Assembly (NCBI GenBank): GCA_049177215.1
Contig: CP185379.1
Coordinates: 620,001-684,000, forward strand
Reading direction: 5' to 3'
Source of the DNA: Pollutiaquabacter aromativorans
GTDB taxonomy: Bacteria > Bacteroidota > Bacteroidia > AKYH767-A > 2013-40CM-41-45
Length of the DNA stretch: 64,000 nt
Numbering within the stretch: position 1 is the stretch's first letter; every line of letters begins with the position of its first letter. Position numbers and translations under genes: made by a program. Of this stretch, positions 46,031 to 54,667 are shown in pieces. The notes beneath the pieces are model-generated. The model worked only from the letters and a program-made list of their open reading frames with translations. It had not been told where the DNA came from and ran no database searches.

Positions 46031-47377
46031 TTACTGAAGAACGATCCGTTCGGTAACCCGGTCGGAACCGTTTTCTACTACGAGGTTGTAGAGGCCGGCA
46101 GGCAGGTAAGAGAAGTCAAGCGTCTGATTGAACAGCCCGGAAACCTGTTGGAAGCTGCGGAAAGCAACTTCGCGACCGGTCATGTCGATCAGGCGAACCA
46201 ACACATCCTGCTGACGGGCTTTGATCCGGAGGTTGACCAATCCCTGGCTGGGATTCGGGTAGGCGACGAATTCGGCACGCGGGCTGAGATCTTTCGCAGA
46301 AAGAATACCCGCGTCCCACTTGTAAACACCATCAGTCAACTGATCAACGGCGAAACCGCCGGCATAACCGGTGTTGATGTCGAGGAAACCGACTTCGGTA
46401 TAACCATCCATGGTGCCCTGTCCGGAGGTGTCGATTCCAACCCAGCTGGCGCCGTCATCGGTTGAGTAGGAAGAGCCGCGACCAACTGTACTCGCACCGC
46501 AGCTTACCCAAACGTTCGTGCCGGGAATATTGTCAACTTCACTGAGGAACATCGGGCCGGCAGGGCTCAGGAGGGTCCAGGTTGCGCCGCCATCCGTTGA
46601 GGTATAGACCGTGGCCGTACCACTGGTCGGAGTGCTGATGCAAATGCCGGTGTTCGCGTCGCGGAAACCGATGGCCGAAATCGTGCGGGAAGCACTGGCA
46701 GGTACACTCGCTGCGGTCCAGTTCAAGCCGCCGTCGTCGGATTTGAAAACGCGCCCTTTGTTGGTGCCAAACCAGATGGTCTGTCCGACTACGTCAAAGT
46801 CGTTTACGATTCCGTATTCACCGGCGAGCGGTGCGGGGATACTGCCTGAAGGCACCCGGTTCCAGCTTGCGCCGAAGTCGTTCGTGGTGTAGATCTCGAA
46901 GTAACCGCCGTTCGGGTCGCCCATGGCAAAACCGTTCTGAGCGTCGAAGAAATGTACCACGTTCGGGAATGAGTTGCCGTCAAAGATCAGACCTACGGCG
47001 ATCTGTGCCCAGTTTGCACCGCCATCGGTGGTCTTGAAAATGCCACCGCCTGCACCGGCGTCGGCATCGTACATCATGGCATAGGCCGTATCGGCATCGA
47101 TCGCGCTGATACAGGAGAAGGCGAGGTTGGTACCGGTCGAGACCAGGCCGGCTGTCCAGGTAGCACCGCCATCGATGGTGCGGGAGAATTCCTGCAGGTT
47201 GGCAGCCGCGCCGGAACCGTCATAGGCAACGCACCACGCGGAGTTCGCATCCGGTACGGAAATGTCGAAAGGATATGCGCCGGCGGAGATGAATCCGACA
47301 TTCTGCATCGTCCAGGTCTGAGCGGAAGCGGCCAGACCTCCAAGTAACATGCTGGTAAGGAGTAGACGTTTGATCAT
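46031..47377 (-). CDS. T9SS type A sorting-domain protein, paralogue of the 24356 protein
   Basis: 448 residues from ATG 47377 (MIKRLLLTSMLLGGLAASAQ, signal peptide). About 340 residues of Asp-box repeats (SRTIDGGATW, KTTDGGANW, KSDDGGLNW, TSTDGGATW) predict a propeller, followed directly by a sorting domain (FVAYPNPSQGLVNLRI, VRLIDMTGREVAFRSF, LPAGLYNLVVENG). Shared wording with the 24356 protein includes SFPNVVHF, LAGEYGIV and TNKGRV, in the same order, so the two are paralogues. This copy lacks the ~150-residue Ig-like insert. An exact promoter element lies 25 nt upstream. Function unknown; probably exported via T9SS. Confidence 0.86.
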   Translation of the reverse strand: MIKRLLLTSMLLGGLAASAQTWTMQNVGFISAGAYPFDISVPDANSAWCVAYDGSGAAANLQEFSRTIDGGATWTAGLVSTGTNLAFSCISAIDADTAYAMMYDADAGAGGGIFKTTDGGANWAQIAVGLIFDGNSFPNVVHFFDAQNGFAMGDPNGGYFEIYTTNDFGASWNRVPSGSIPAPLAGEYGIVNDFDVVGQTIWFGTNKGRVFKSDDGGLNWTAASVPASASRTISAIGFRDANTGICISTPTSGTATVYTSTDGGATWTLLSPAGPMFLSEVDNIPGTNVWVSCGASTVGRGSSYSTDDGASWVGIDTSGQGTMDGYTEVGFLDINTGYAGGFAVDQLTDGVYKWDAGILSAKDLSPRAEFVAYPNPSQGLVNLRIKARQQDVLVRLIDMTGREVAFRSFQQVSGLFNQTLDFSYLPAGLYNLVVENGSDRVTERIVLQ

Positions 47378-47401
47378 GGAGTTGTGTTTAAGTGATTGGG
47401 T

Positions 47402-47409
47402 CAAAAATA
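47402..47409 (-). promoter_or_regulatory. -7 element TATTTTTG of the 46031 gene
   Basis: An exact TAnnTTTG on the minus strand, ending 25 nt before ATG 47377. Confidence 0.6.
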
Positions 47410-47550
47410 GGGATTTATATGCACCGGGCGGGGTTCCCCGGCTGTAGACTTCTCTGTTAAAAACAGCCCGGCAGGTTGCCGGGAAGCGGGTAAACTGAGC
47501 CCTACTTTTACCCGGTCAGCTCCGGGCCCGGTTATTGTAACCGCTCCGGC

Positions 47551-48111
47551 ATGAATATCCAGAAAACCATGCGAAAAGCAATGATCCTCTCCGCCCTCCT
47601 GATGGCGGGAACCCTGGTCCAGGGCCAGCACGTCGTGACGATGAAATCCGGCGAAAAAATGAGCGGTAAGGTGGAGTCCATTCAAAACGAGACCCTCGAG
47701 TTCCTCTACAAGGGAAACAAAATGAACTTCCCGTTGGCGGACCTGTACTCCATCAACTTTGCGGAACAGTCGTCGCTGACCGCGGGCGAATCGACATCAT
47801 CCGCTCCCCGGGAAGTAGGCGAGAAGCAGGTTACTTCCGGATCCTACCTGGTCCGCTATAAGGTTGCCGACCGAATCGTTGCTAAGCCCCCAAGGATCGA
47901 CAACCTGACGCAGGAAAAAGGAACGGTCGTGGTGGATGTTACCATCGATAAATACGGCCACGTCATGAAGGCCATTCCGGGTGCTCCCGGAAGCACCACG
48001 AATAGTGAATACCTGAAGACAAAGGCCAAGCAGGCCGCGGAGTCAGCGCTTTTCAACAACGTACCCACCGCTCCCTTAGAACAGAAAGGATACATGATCA
48101 TTTCTTTCTAA
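47551..48111 (+). CDS. Secreted protein with TonB-C-like domain
   Basis: 186 residues with an N-terminal signal peptide (MNIQKTMRKAMILSALLMAGTLVQGQ; an internal ATG at 47569 is an alternative start). Residues ~27-75 form an Sm-like/DUF-type small beta unit (VVTMKSGEKMSGKVESIQNETLEFLY). The C-terminal ~70 residues (GTVVVDVTIDKYGHVMKAIPG...AAESALFNN) have the GxVxVxxxIDxxGxV pattern of the TonB C-terminal domain, but there is no membrane anchor or proline-rich linker, so it is not a classical energy transducer. A TACTTTTA element lies 41 nt upstream. Probably periplasmic, role unknown. Confidence 0.75.
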   Translation: MNIQKTMRKAMILSALLMAGTLVQGQHVVTMKSGEKMSGKVESIQNETLEFLYKGNKMNFPLADLYSINFAEQSSLTAGESTSSAPREVGEKQVTSGSYLVRYKVADRIVAKPPRIDNLTQEKGTVVVDVTIDKYGHVMKAIPGAPGSTTNSEYLKTKAKQAAESALFNNVPTAPLEQKGYMIISF

Positions 48112-48129
48112 GGCGAAGAGGAGTCAACG

Positions 48130-48157
48130 AAAAGCCATCTTCGGATGGCTTTTTTTA
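48130..48157 (+). terminator. Terminator after the TonB-C-like gene
   Basis: AAAAGCCATC-TTCG-GATGGCTTTTTTT, a 10-bp stem with a stable TTCG tetraloop and a T-run. Confidence 0.85.
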
Positions 48158-48251
48158 TGGCTCTTGTGTTGCGCGATCTCTTTTTTCTTTTCACTACTAA
48201 CCGACTAAAACAGTGAAAGTGGGTGCCCGAAGGCACACCACTTTGAAGTCG

Positions 48252-48259
48252 TACATTTG
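48252..48259 (+). promoter_or_regulatory. -7 element TACATTTG of the transposase
   Basis: An exact TAnnTTTG inside the IS, ending 21 nt before ATG 48280. Confidence 0.55.
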
Positions 48260-48279
48260 TTTTGCCCACAAATAACGAC

Positions 48280-49500
48280 ATGATCAAAAGTACGGAAAGA
48301 AATTTAGTCGGTCAGCCGATTTTGTCTCAATTGCTGGGACTAATAGACAAACCTGCTTTCTTCAAACTGGTAAATGAGTTCGATTCGGATCGTTACTACA
48401 AACGGTTTCATAGTTGGACTCACCTGGTGACGATGCTCTTTGGGGTCTTGAGCCGATGCGATTCTATGGGGGAAGTTTGTGAGGGACTGCGCGGTATGGG
48501 CGGTAAGCTGAATCACTTGGGCTTGAGAGAGGCACCTGCTAAAAGCACATCGGGAGACGGGCTTCGCAATCGCAGCAGCCTCTTTTTCGAGGCACTCTAC
48601 TATGAATTGGTGAAGCGTTACAGTTCTTTTTTGTCGGACAGCCGAACATATGGCCTAACGTTCAAAGAGTTACTCATTGTCGACTCTACGACCATTGGAC
48701 TGTTTGGAGACATCTTAAAGGGTGTGGGGCGCAACCCCAAAGGCGATGGCAGGAAGAAAGGCGGACTCAAGGTGCATATGCTGATTGATGCGGTACAATC
48801 CGTTGCAAGGTTCGTTAAGATAACCGAGGCCCGTCAGCATGACCGGTTGTTTCTTAAGAACCTACAACTCCCCGCCCACAGCATGGTCGTATTTGACAAG
48901 GCCTACAACGTCTATGAACAATTTGCCCGATGGACTAATCAGGACATCTACTTTGTCACGCGACAGAAGGAGAATGCGATTTATCAGGTAGCTGAAGTTG
49001 TTCCGCAACAATTGCTACCCAAAGGGGAGCCCGGGGTTCTTGGTGAAGAGGTAATCGTGATCCAATACAAGGCGATCGACAACAGTCAACAAACCCTGCT
49101 GCTTCGCCGGGTGCAGTACCGTGATGAGCGGGGGCGGGAGCTGGTCTTCATCACCAATAACTTTGACATCAGCGCACAAGAGGTGGCGTTGGTCTACAAG
49201 AAAAGATGGGGTATCGAGTTACTCTTCAAGAAAATGAAGCAAAACTTTCAATTGCATTATTTCTACGGGGAGAACGTAACAGCGATTAGAACGCAAATCT
49301 GGTGTACGCTAATCGCACAATTGCTGCTAACAGTTTTACAGAAAATGGCCAATACGAAAAAGGCCTTCTCGGCCATTGCAACCATCTTGCGCATTCATCT
49401 CATAAGCGTGGTGGATGCCATCAAACTCATACGATCTACCGACAGAACCTACTTGAAAAAGAAGGAAACATCCATTCAACAATCCCTGACCTTTACATAG
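48280..49500 (+). CDS. IS4-family DDE transposase
   Basis: 406 residues from ATG 48280 (MIKSTERNLVGQPILSQLLG). It has an N-terminal DUF4372-like helical region, then the DDE catalytic core: first Asp in LLIVDSTTIGLF (~133), second Asp in MVVFDKAYNVY (~205) and the Glu in YKKRWGIELLFKKMK (~313), which fits the IS4-family Y-x2-R-x3-E-x6-K signature exactly. No frameshift or stop interrupts it, so the element looks capable of transposition. The element is bounded by good inverted repeats and a perfect target duplication, pointing to a recent insertion. Confidence 0.95.
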   Translation: MIKSTERNLVGQPILSQLLGLIDKPAFFKLVNEFDSDRYYKRFHSWTHLVTMLFGVLSRCDSMGEVCEGLRGMGGKLNHLGLREAPAKSTSGDGLRNRSSLFFEALYYELVKRYSSFLSDSRTYGLTFKELLIVDSTTIGLFGDILKGVGRNPKGDGRKKGGLKVHMLIDAVQSVARFVKITEARQHDRLFLKNLQLPAHSMVVFDKAYNVYEQFARWTNQDIYFVTRQKENAIYQVAEVVPQQLLPKGEPGVLGEEVIVIQYKAIDNSQQTLLLRRVQYRDERGRELVFITNNFDISAQEVALVYKKRWGIELLFKKMKQNFQLHYFYGENVTAIRTQIWCTLIAQLLLTVLQKMANTKKAFSAIATILRIHLISVVDAIKLIRSTDRTYLKKKETSIQQSLTFT

Positions 49501-49625
49501 GTAGGGGTACATTGAACCAAGATTGAAAAACGCCCAAAAACAAACAAAACTCAAGCTAAATCCCTGCCTTGAAGTTTAGTCGGTTGATAGTGTTTTCTTT
49601 TCTTATAGAAAGCAGTTTGGATCGT

Positions 49626-50693
49626 ATGACAACCCCCGTAGATAGCAGTCGCGGCGCGCGGATCAACCCGAAGAGCAAGTACCTGAAGTCGGAGCTCGTA
49701 TTCGAGCATCCTGAAGGTCTGGACGAGGCCTTCGATCCCCTGCATCCTACAACGTATCTTTTAGAATACCCGAAGAAGATCATCAACCGGATCGACAGCC
49801 CGGATATCCCAACCGATTTTTCCGTGAACCCTTATCAGGGATGTGAACATGGCTGCACCTATTGCTATGCCCGGAATACACATGCCTATTGGGGGCTGAG
49901 TCCCGGCCTTGACTTTGAGCAAAAGATCATCGTTAAGCCCGAGGCGCCGCGCTTACTCGAAGCGGAGATGCGCAAACGCAACTGGAAACCTGCGCCGATC
50001 ATGCTGTCCGGTAATACGGATTGTTACCAGCCCGCCGAGCGACACTGGAAAATAACCCGGCAGCTACTGGAGGTCGCATTGAAATTCCGGAACCCGATCG
50101 GCATTATCACAAAAAACAAGCTTGTCCTGCGCGACCTCGATTTGCTAAAGGAGTTGGCATCCTTGAACCTGGTGCATGTGTACCTGTCCATTACTTCCCT
50201 CGATAAAAAGATCCGACGCGTACTCGAGCCGCGGACGGTGACCGGAAAACAGCGTTTGGAAACGGTCCGACGGCTTAGTGAAGCGGGGATTCCGGCCGGT
50301 GTGATGGTCGCGCCGATCATTCCCGGAATCAATGCACCGGAGATCCCCACCATCATCGAAGCGGCAGCGGCAGCAGGAGCCCTCAACGCGGGGATGACGA
50401 TCGTCCGCCTCAACGATGCGGTTGCGGACGTATTCAAGTCCTGGCTGCACGAACACTTTCCTGACAGGGCGGAGAAAGTGCTGAACCAGATCGCGGAATG
50501 TCACGGAGGTTCTCTGTCCGATAGCCGGTTTGGAACCCGCATGTCCGGCGAAGGAAATATCGCCGAGAGCATCAAGCAGCTCTTTCGACAATCGGTCCGC
50601 CGGCATCTGGCCGGCAGATCAGTGCCTGGTTATGATCTGTCCGCCTTCCGGATTCCGGAGGAACGGATGCAATTGCGACTCGATCTGTTTTAA
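49626..50693 (+). CDS. PA0069-family radical SAM protein
   Basis: 355 residues from ATG 49626 (MTTPVDSSRGARINPKSKYL). The radical SAM cysteines are in YQGCEHGCTYCYARNTHAYW (CxxxCxxC, binding a 4Fe-4S cluster and S-adenosylmethionine). The surrounding wording (FSVNPYQGCEHGCTYCYAR, SGNTDCYQPAERHWKITR, PIGIITKN) matches the Rv2578c/PA0069 (SplB-like) group of unknown substrate. The start lies only 33 bp past the right end of the IS, which has therefore replaced the native upstream region; expression may now depend on the IS. Confidence 0.9.
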   Translation: MTTPVDSSRGARINPKSKYLKSELVFEHPEGLDEAFDPLHPTTYLLEYPKKIINRIDSPDIPTDFSVNPYQGCEHGCTYCYARNTHAYWGLSPGLDFEQKIIVKPEAPRLLEAEMRKRNWKPAPIMLSGNTDCYQPAERHWKITRQLLEVALKFRNPIGIITKNKLVLRDLDLLKELASLNLVHVYLSITSLDKKIRRVLEPRTVTGKQRLETVRRLSEAGIPAGVMVAPIIPGINAPEIPTIIEAAAAAGALNAGMTIVRLNDAVADVFKSWLHEHFPDRAEKVLNQIAECHGGSLSDSRFGTRMSGEGNIAESIKQLFRQSVRRHLAGRSVPGYDLSAFRIPEERMQLRLDLF

Positions 50694-51026
50694 TCACGAA
50701 GTACCCTTACTGTTAGTGATAGTTTTACTATTGAACTTTTTATTAAAAGCAGGTGCTGGAATTTGGAGCTTAGCATGAACAGGGAAACGCGCTTCCCGCG
50801 CTGATTGCGACTTTCCTGAGGTTTTACAAGAACTTCGGTAGGGAAGATGAATAACATTCCTGAAGTGACATCCATCACTTTTCGGAGTGTTTTCCTTCAG
50901 CTACTTTGCGCCAGCTTCGATGGTGTTTGAAGTTCCCCTCTGATTCGGAACCATTGAATGTGACCAACTGCGACCGGCTACGTCCGGTGTCCATTCAATT
51001 CATCACTTATCTCAACCCTCACCACC
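50694..51026. other. Intergenic region before the choice-of-anchor V gene
   Basis: 333 bp with no convincing frame, hairpin terminator or exact TAnnTTTG element. AT-rich for the first ~70 bp. The last ~150 bp must carry the promoter of the 51027 gene; CTACTTTGCG near 50898 resembles the -7 element but has one base too few. Confidence 0.4.
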
Positions 51027-53276
51027 ATGATCAAAAAACTATTACTGGTTCTCGTTCCTGTAATCGCGGTCACACTACTGACCAGCGAACAAATGAGCGA
51101 CAACGGCAAAGCAGCTAAAACCGGCGCCCCTGGTGAAGTTGATTGTACGGATTGTCACAGTGACTTCGGCATCAACTCCGGCGGAGGATCGATTTCGATC
51201 ACCGCTACCGGTATGCCGACCCATGAGTATACACCGGGCCAAACCTATAATATGTCGGTTACCGTCGCCCGGTCGGCCAACAGTTTGTTCGGTGTCGGCA
51301 TCGAAGCACTGACGGCTTCGAATGCCAACGGCGGCACGCTGAATATCACGGATGCTACGCATACTCAGATCAAATCCGCGACTGTCAGCGGGGTCTCCCG
51401 TCGTAACGTGGTGCATACGCTCGACGGCGGTGCCAACCCCAGCTCGATGACCTTTAACTTCAGCTGGACAGCTCCTGCGGCTGGTACTGGTCCGGTCACC
51501 TTCTACTTCGCCGGCGTTGCCGCCGACGGTGATGGTAACGAGAGCAACGACTACGTGTACAAATCCAACCAGGTTTTCACGGAAGCTACTTGTACGACAC
51601 CGGCACAACCGGGCTCGATCAGTGGCGGTGCCACGCAGTGCAGTGGTTCGGCTGTGACCTATTCGGTGGCTACGGTGTCCGGCGCAACTTCTTATACGTG
51701 GACGCTTCCTTCCGGATGGACGGGAAGTTCGACCAGCAACAGCATCAACGTTACCTCCGGCAGTACCTCCGGTAATGTTACCGTTACTGCCAATAATGCC
51801 TGCGGTAGCAGCACCGCGCAAACACTGGCCGTAACCGCTAACACCACGCCGGCTCAACCGGGTACGATCAGTGGTGGCGCAACCCCCTGCAGCGGAAGTT
51901 CGGTTACCTATTCCGTAGCTGCAGTTTCCGGCGCGACCACGTATACCTGGACATTGCCTTCCGGATGGACGGGAACCTCGACCAGCAATAGCATCAACGT
52001 TACCACCGGAAGTACCTCCGGCAATATCTCCGTAACGGCGAACAATTCGTGTGGAAACAGTACGGCTCGCACCCTGGCCGTAACGGCTAGCGCTACGCCC
52101 TCTCAACCGGGATCTATCAGTGGTAGCACTTCCTTGTGTTCCGGAACCGCTACCACCTATTCGGTAGCAACGGTAGCGGGCGCCACGACCTACGCCTGGA
52201 CGTTGCCTTCCGGTTGGACCGGTACGTCTACGACGAATTCCATCAACGTCACCTCCAGCACGACTTCCGGTAACATCACGGTGACCGCCAATAATTCCTG
52301 CGGAAGCAGTACACCCAGTACCCTGGCCGTTACCGCCGGCACGATGTCCGTCAACAGTTCATCCACCTCACCGGCTTGCAACGGTGGAACCGATGGTTCC
52401 GCCACTGTCACGGTTTCCGGTGGTACCGGACCCTACACGTATCAGTGGTCCAACGGTAACACGACTGCCAGCGTGAGCGGCGTCGCTGCCGGTAGTTACA
52501 GTGTAACGGTTACCGACCAAACCGGATGTGTCAACAACCTGAGCGTTTCAATCACGGAGCCTTCGGCTATCGTTGCAGACGCGGGTGCCAATGCGGCAGT
52601 TTGCTCCGGCGCTGCAGCTACGATCGGTGGAAGTCCGACAGGCCTGGGTGGCACCGGCACGCTTGCTTATCTGTGGTCCCCCGCTACAGGTCTGAGCTCG
52701 GCCACTGACCCGAACCCGGTCGCGACTCCCGCGTCGGCTACCGGGTACACGGTTGTAGTCACGGATGCAAACGGATGCAGCTCATCGGCAACCGTACAGG
52801 TCGACATTGACGCGACGCCCGCGCCGGTGATTACCATGAGCGGCGATACCTTGTATACGAGTGGTGGTGTAACCTACGAATGGTACCTCAACGGCAATCT
52901 CGCAGGTTCAGGTGCTTCTCCGTTCTTCGTCGCCACGCAGAGTGGTAACTATGAAGTGGTGGCATATTCAGCAGCAGGTTGCGCCGGCGTTTCTCCGGTC
53001 TTTGCGTTCACCCCAACCGGTATTTATTCATCCGCACTGCTTGCCGGAATCAATGTTTTCCCGAATCCCGCCCGCGATGAGTTCCAGATCACACTTCCGG
53101 CCGGAAGTGGTTCGGTAGTCGCACGGCTGATGGACCTCACCGGAAAAGAAGTGTTGCTTACGACTATCGACGAACAACATCGTACGGTCGATGTGCGCAT
53201 GCTTCAAAGCGGCGTTTACTTCCTCACCCTTGAGCTGAATGGTCAACGAGCCATGAGCCGACTGGTAGTCGAATAA
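51027..53276 (+). CDS. Choice-of-anchor V (Reeler-like) T9SS sorting-domain protein
   Basis: 749 residues. After a signal-like N-terminus (MIKKLLLVLVPVIAVTLLTS) comes the typical GAPGEVDCTDCHSDFG segment, a CxxCH at residues 40-44, and a Reelin/Reeler-like beta-sandwich to ~residue 190. Three nearly identical ~82-residue Ig/PKD-like repeats follow (each with PxQPGxISG, TYxWTLPSGWTG, NSINVT, NxCGxST), then a SprB-like repeat (SPACNGGTDGSATVTVSGGT), another PKD-like unit and a sorting domain (INVFPNPARDEFQITL, LMDLTGKEVLLTT, GVYFLTLELNG, SRLVVE). It is probably exported through T9SS. Whether CxxCH holds haem is unknown. Confidence 0.88.
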   Translation: MIKKLLLVLVPVIAVTLLTSEQMSDNGKAAKTGAPGEVDCTDCHSDFGINSGGGSISITATGMPTHEYTPGQTYNMSVTVARSANSLFGVGIEALTASNANGGTLNITDATHTQIKSATVSGVSRRNVVHTLDGGANPSSMTFNFSWTAPAAGTGPVTFYFAGVAADGDGNESNDYVYKSNQVFTEATCTTPAQPGSISGGATQCSGSAVTYSVATVSGATSYTWTLPSGWTGSSTSNSINVTSGSTSGNVTVTANNACGSSTAQTLAVTANTTPAQPGTISGGATPCSGSSVTYSVAAVSGATTYTWTLPSGWTGTSTSNSINVTTGSTSGNISVTANNSCGNSTARTLAVTASATPSQPGSISGSTSLCSGTATTYSVATVAGATTYAWTLPSGWTGTSTTNSINVTSSTTSGNITVTANNSCGSSTPSTLAVTAGTMSVNSSSTSPACNGGTDGSATVTVSGGTGPYTYQWSNGNTTASVSGVAAGSYSVTVTDQTGCVNNLSVSITEPSAIVADAGANAAVCSGAAATIGGSPTGLGGTGTLAYLWSPATGLSSATDPNPVATPASATGYTVVVTDANGCSSSATVQVDIDATPAPVITMSGDTLYTSGGVTYEWYLNGNLAGSGASPFFVATQSGNYEVVAYSAAGCAGVSPVFAFTPTGIYSSALLAGINVFPNPARDEFQITLPAGSGSVVARLMDLTGKEVLLTTIDEQHRTVDVRMLQSGVYFLTLELNGQRAMSRLVVE
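51597..52337 (+). repeat. Three tandem ~247-bp coding repeats
   Basis: Copies begin near 51597, 51846 and 52092 (249 and 246 bp apart), each opening AC(A/G)CC...CAACCGGG. DNA identity is high in the WTLPSGWTGxSTxNSINVT part, indicating recent duplication or gene conversion between units. Confidence 0.8.
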
Positions 53277-53290
53277 CCAGCTGCTAACTT

Positions 53291-53333
53291 AAAAAGACGA
53301 GCGCGCGGATGACTTCTGCGCGCTCGTCTTTTT
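53291..53333. terminator. Long bidirectional terminator
   Basis: AAAAAGACGAGCGCGC-11nt-GCGCGCTCGTCTTTTT, a 16-bp perfect stem between the convergent choice-of-anchor V and porin genes. Confidence 0.9.
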
Positions 53334-53346
53334 AATACCAAACTGA

Positions 53347-54547
53347 TCAGATGCCAAGTTCCACCTGGAAACGGAACTGCCAGTTCTTTCCTTCGGTATC
53401 GTTGGACAAGTTAAGCGTCTCCTCATAAGTTACATCGGACTGGAGCTTGACGCGGTGCGCTTTGAGATACTTGGTCACGCCCAGCGTATAATTGGTGCGT
53501 TCCGGTTCAAGGGATTGAATCGAAGCAGCCGGATGGGTGAGGGCATACCGGGCGGCGATTTCATAGTTGCTTTTGAAAAGGTAAGACGCCTGGGCAAGCA
53601 TGCCTTCGCCGGCAAATACATAGCGCTTGGCGCCACTGCTGTTTTCCGTCACAGGAGAAAATTCCGGTGTTCCGCGTTGCATGTATTCACCGTAAAGCGC
53701 GATGCCCTGGTATTTGAACAGTCCGTCGAAAATGGCTGTTTGAATATCAACAGGACTATAAAGATCTCGCCCGAGTTGTCCGCCGGTACGAACGGAGCGG
53801 TCGTTGAAAGACAAGCCACCGGCCAGCGACAGTTTCGGCTTTTTCTCCCGGGCCAGGTCGCCTTCGAAATAATCTCCTCTTCGATCGAACAGGCCGAAGG
53901 GGAGTAATTCCAGTCGGCCGGTATAACACAATCCTTTGTCGGAGCCTGCGGAGTTGCGTCCTTCGCCTGAACTTACGGCACCGCGCAGGATGTAGTAGAT
54001 GTCTCCGGTCTTTCTCGGTGTAGTTGAACTGAAAACCGAAATCCCGGTCAATGTTCAACGCGGCATTTACAATCGAACGGTCGGCAAACTGCTGGTCTCC
54101 GGAAGAAACGACACGCTGACGATTACCGGGTAGCTTTCCCTGCCCCAGGGCGATGTTGAGTTTGTTGCTGACTTTGTAAAACACCATGGCGTCACGCAAC
54201 ACGTTCGGCACGCCGGAATTGTCCCAGTCCATGTCGCCCCTACTGAAGCTCAGTTGGATCAGGTAGGTGAGCCGGGGATCGTACACCTGTCCTTCAAAGC
54301 GGAGGCGCATGCGTCGGACGCGGGCATCTACGGCAGATACATCCCAGGTGTCCTCGTCCTCTTGTGCGACGGTGAATGCAGCCCGGTTCTGGATCCGGAA
54401 GCGGATGTTCATGGTGAACGCGCTGTCCGGACTGGCAATGCCCAGGCCGTTCTTGAAGTTGAAGCTTGGAGCGGCGTTGTCCTGTGCGTTGATGCCGCTC
54501 TGCAGGAATAGGCTGCCAATAAAGAATAGTAGTAATGCTTTTTTCAT
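53347..54547 (-). pseudogene. Outer-membrane porin (phosphate-selective porin O/P type), frameshifted
   Basis: From ATG 54547 (MKKALLLFFIGSLFLQSGINAQ, signal peptide) the frame reads a porin start: FTMNIRFRIQNRAAF, VRRMRLRFEGQVYDPRLTYLIQLSFSRGDMDW, LNIALGQGKLPGNRQR, DRDFGFQFNYTEK. After K it runs out of frame. The remainder, one frame away, continues TGDIYYILRGAVSSGEGRN and on to the final strand WQFRFQVELGI, all typical of OprO/OprP-like barrels. Removing one A from the AAA at 54011-54013 (minus strand GAGAAAGACC to GAGAAGACC) restores one ~400-residue protein. It is either a real mutation or an assembly error. Confidence 0.85.
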
Positions 54548-54667
54548 TTGAAGGTTGGCTATCGGTCGCAAATTAAACCCAACCAACCCGGGGCTGTGTT
54601 AACTCAATATTAAATGTGAACGAAAAGTGAAAGAATAATTAAGTCAACATCGCTAATTCCGTCAATT

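Larger units (their letters stand above)
48192..49592 (+). mobile_element. Complete IS4-family insertion sequence (1,401 bp) with 9-bp target duplication
   Basis: Terminal inverted repeats: left CACTACTAACCGACTAAA (48192-48209); right end read inward CACTATCAACCGACTAAA (49592-49575), 16 of 18 identical. Both ends are flanked by TTTTCTTTT (48183-48191 and 49593-49601), a perfect 9-bp direct repeat as IS4-family elements produce. One intact transposase gene fills the element. A hairpin with a one-base bulge (AAAGTGG.GTGCC-CGAA-GGCACACCACTTT) lies just inside the left end, likely blocking read-through into the transposase. Confidence 0.93.

Noticed and set aside
47551..48111. Classical TonB energy transducer
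   Set aside because: Has a cleavable signal peptide but no N-terminal anchor with proline-rich linker; only the C-terminal pattern fits.
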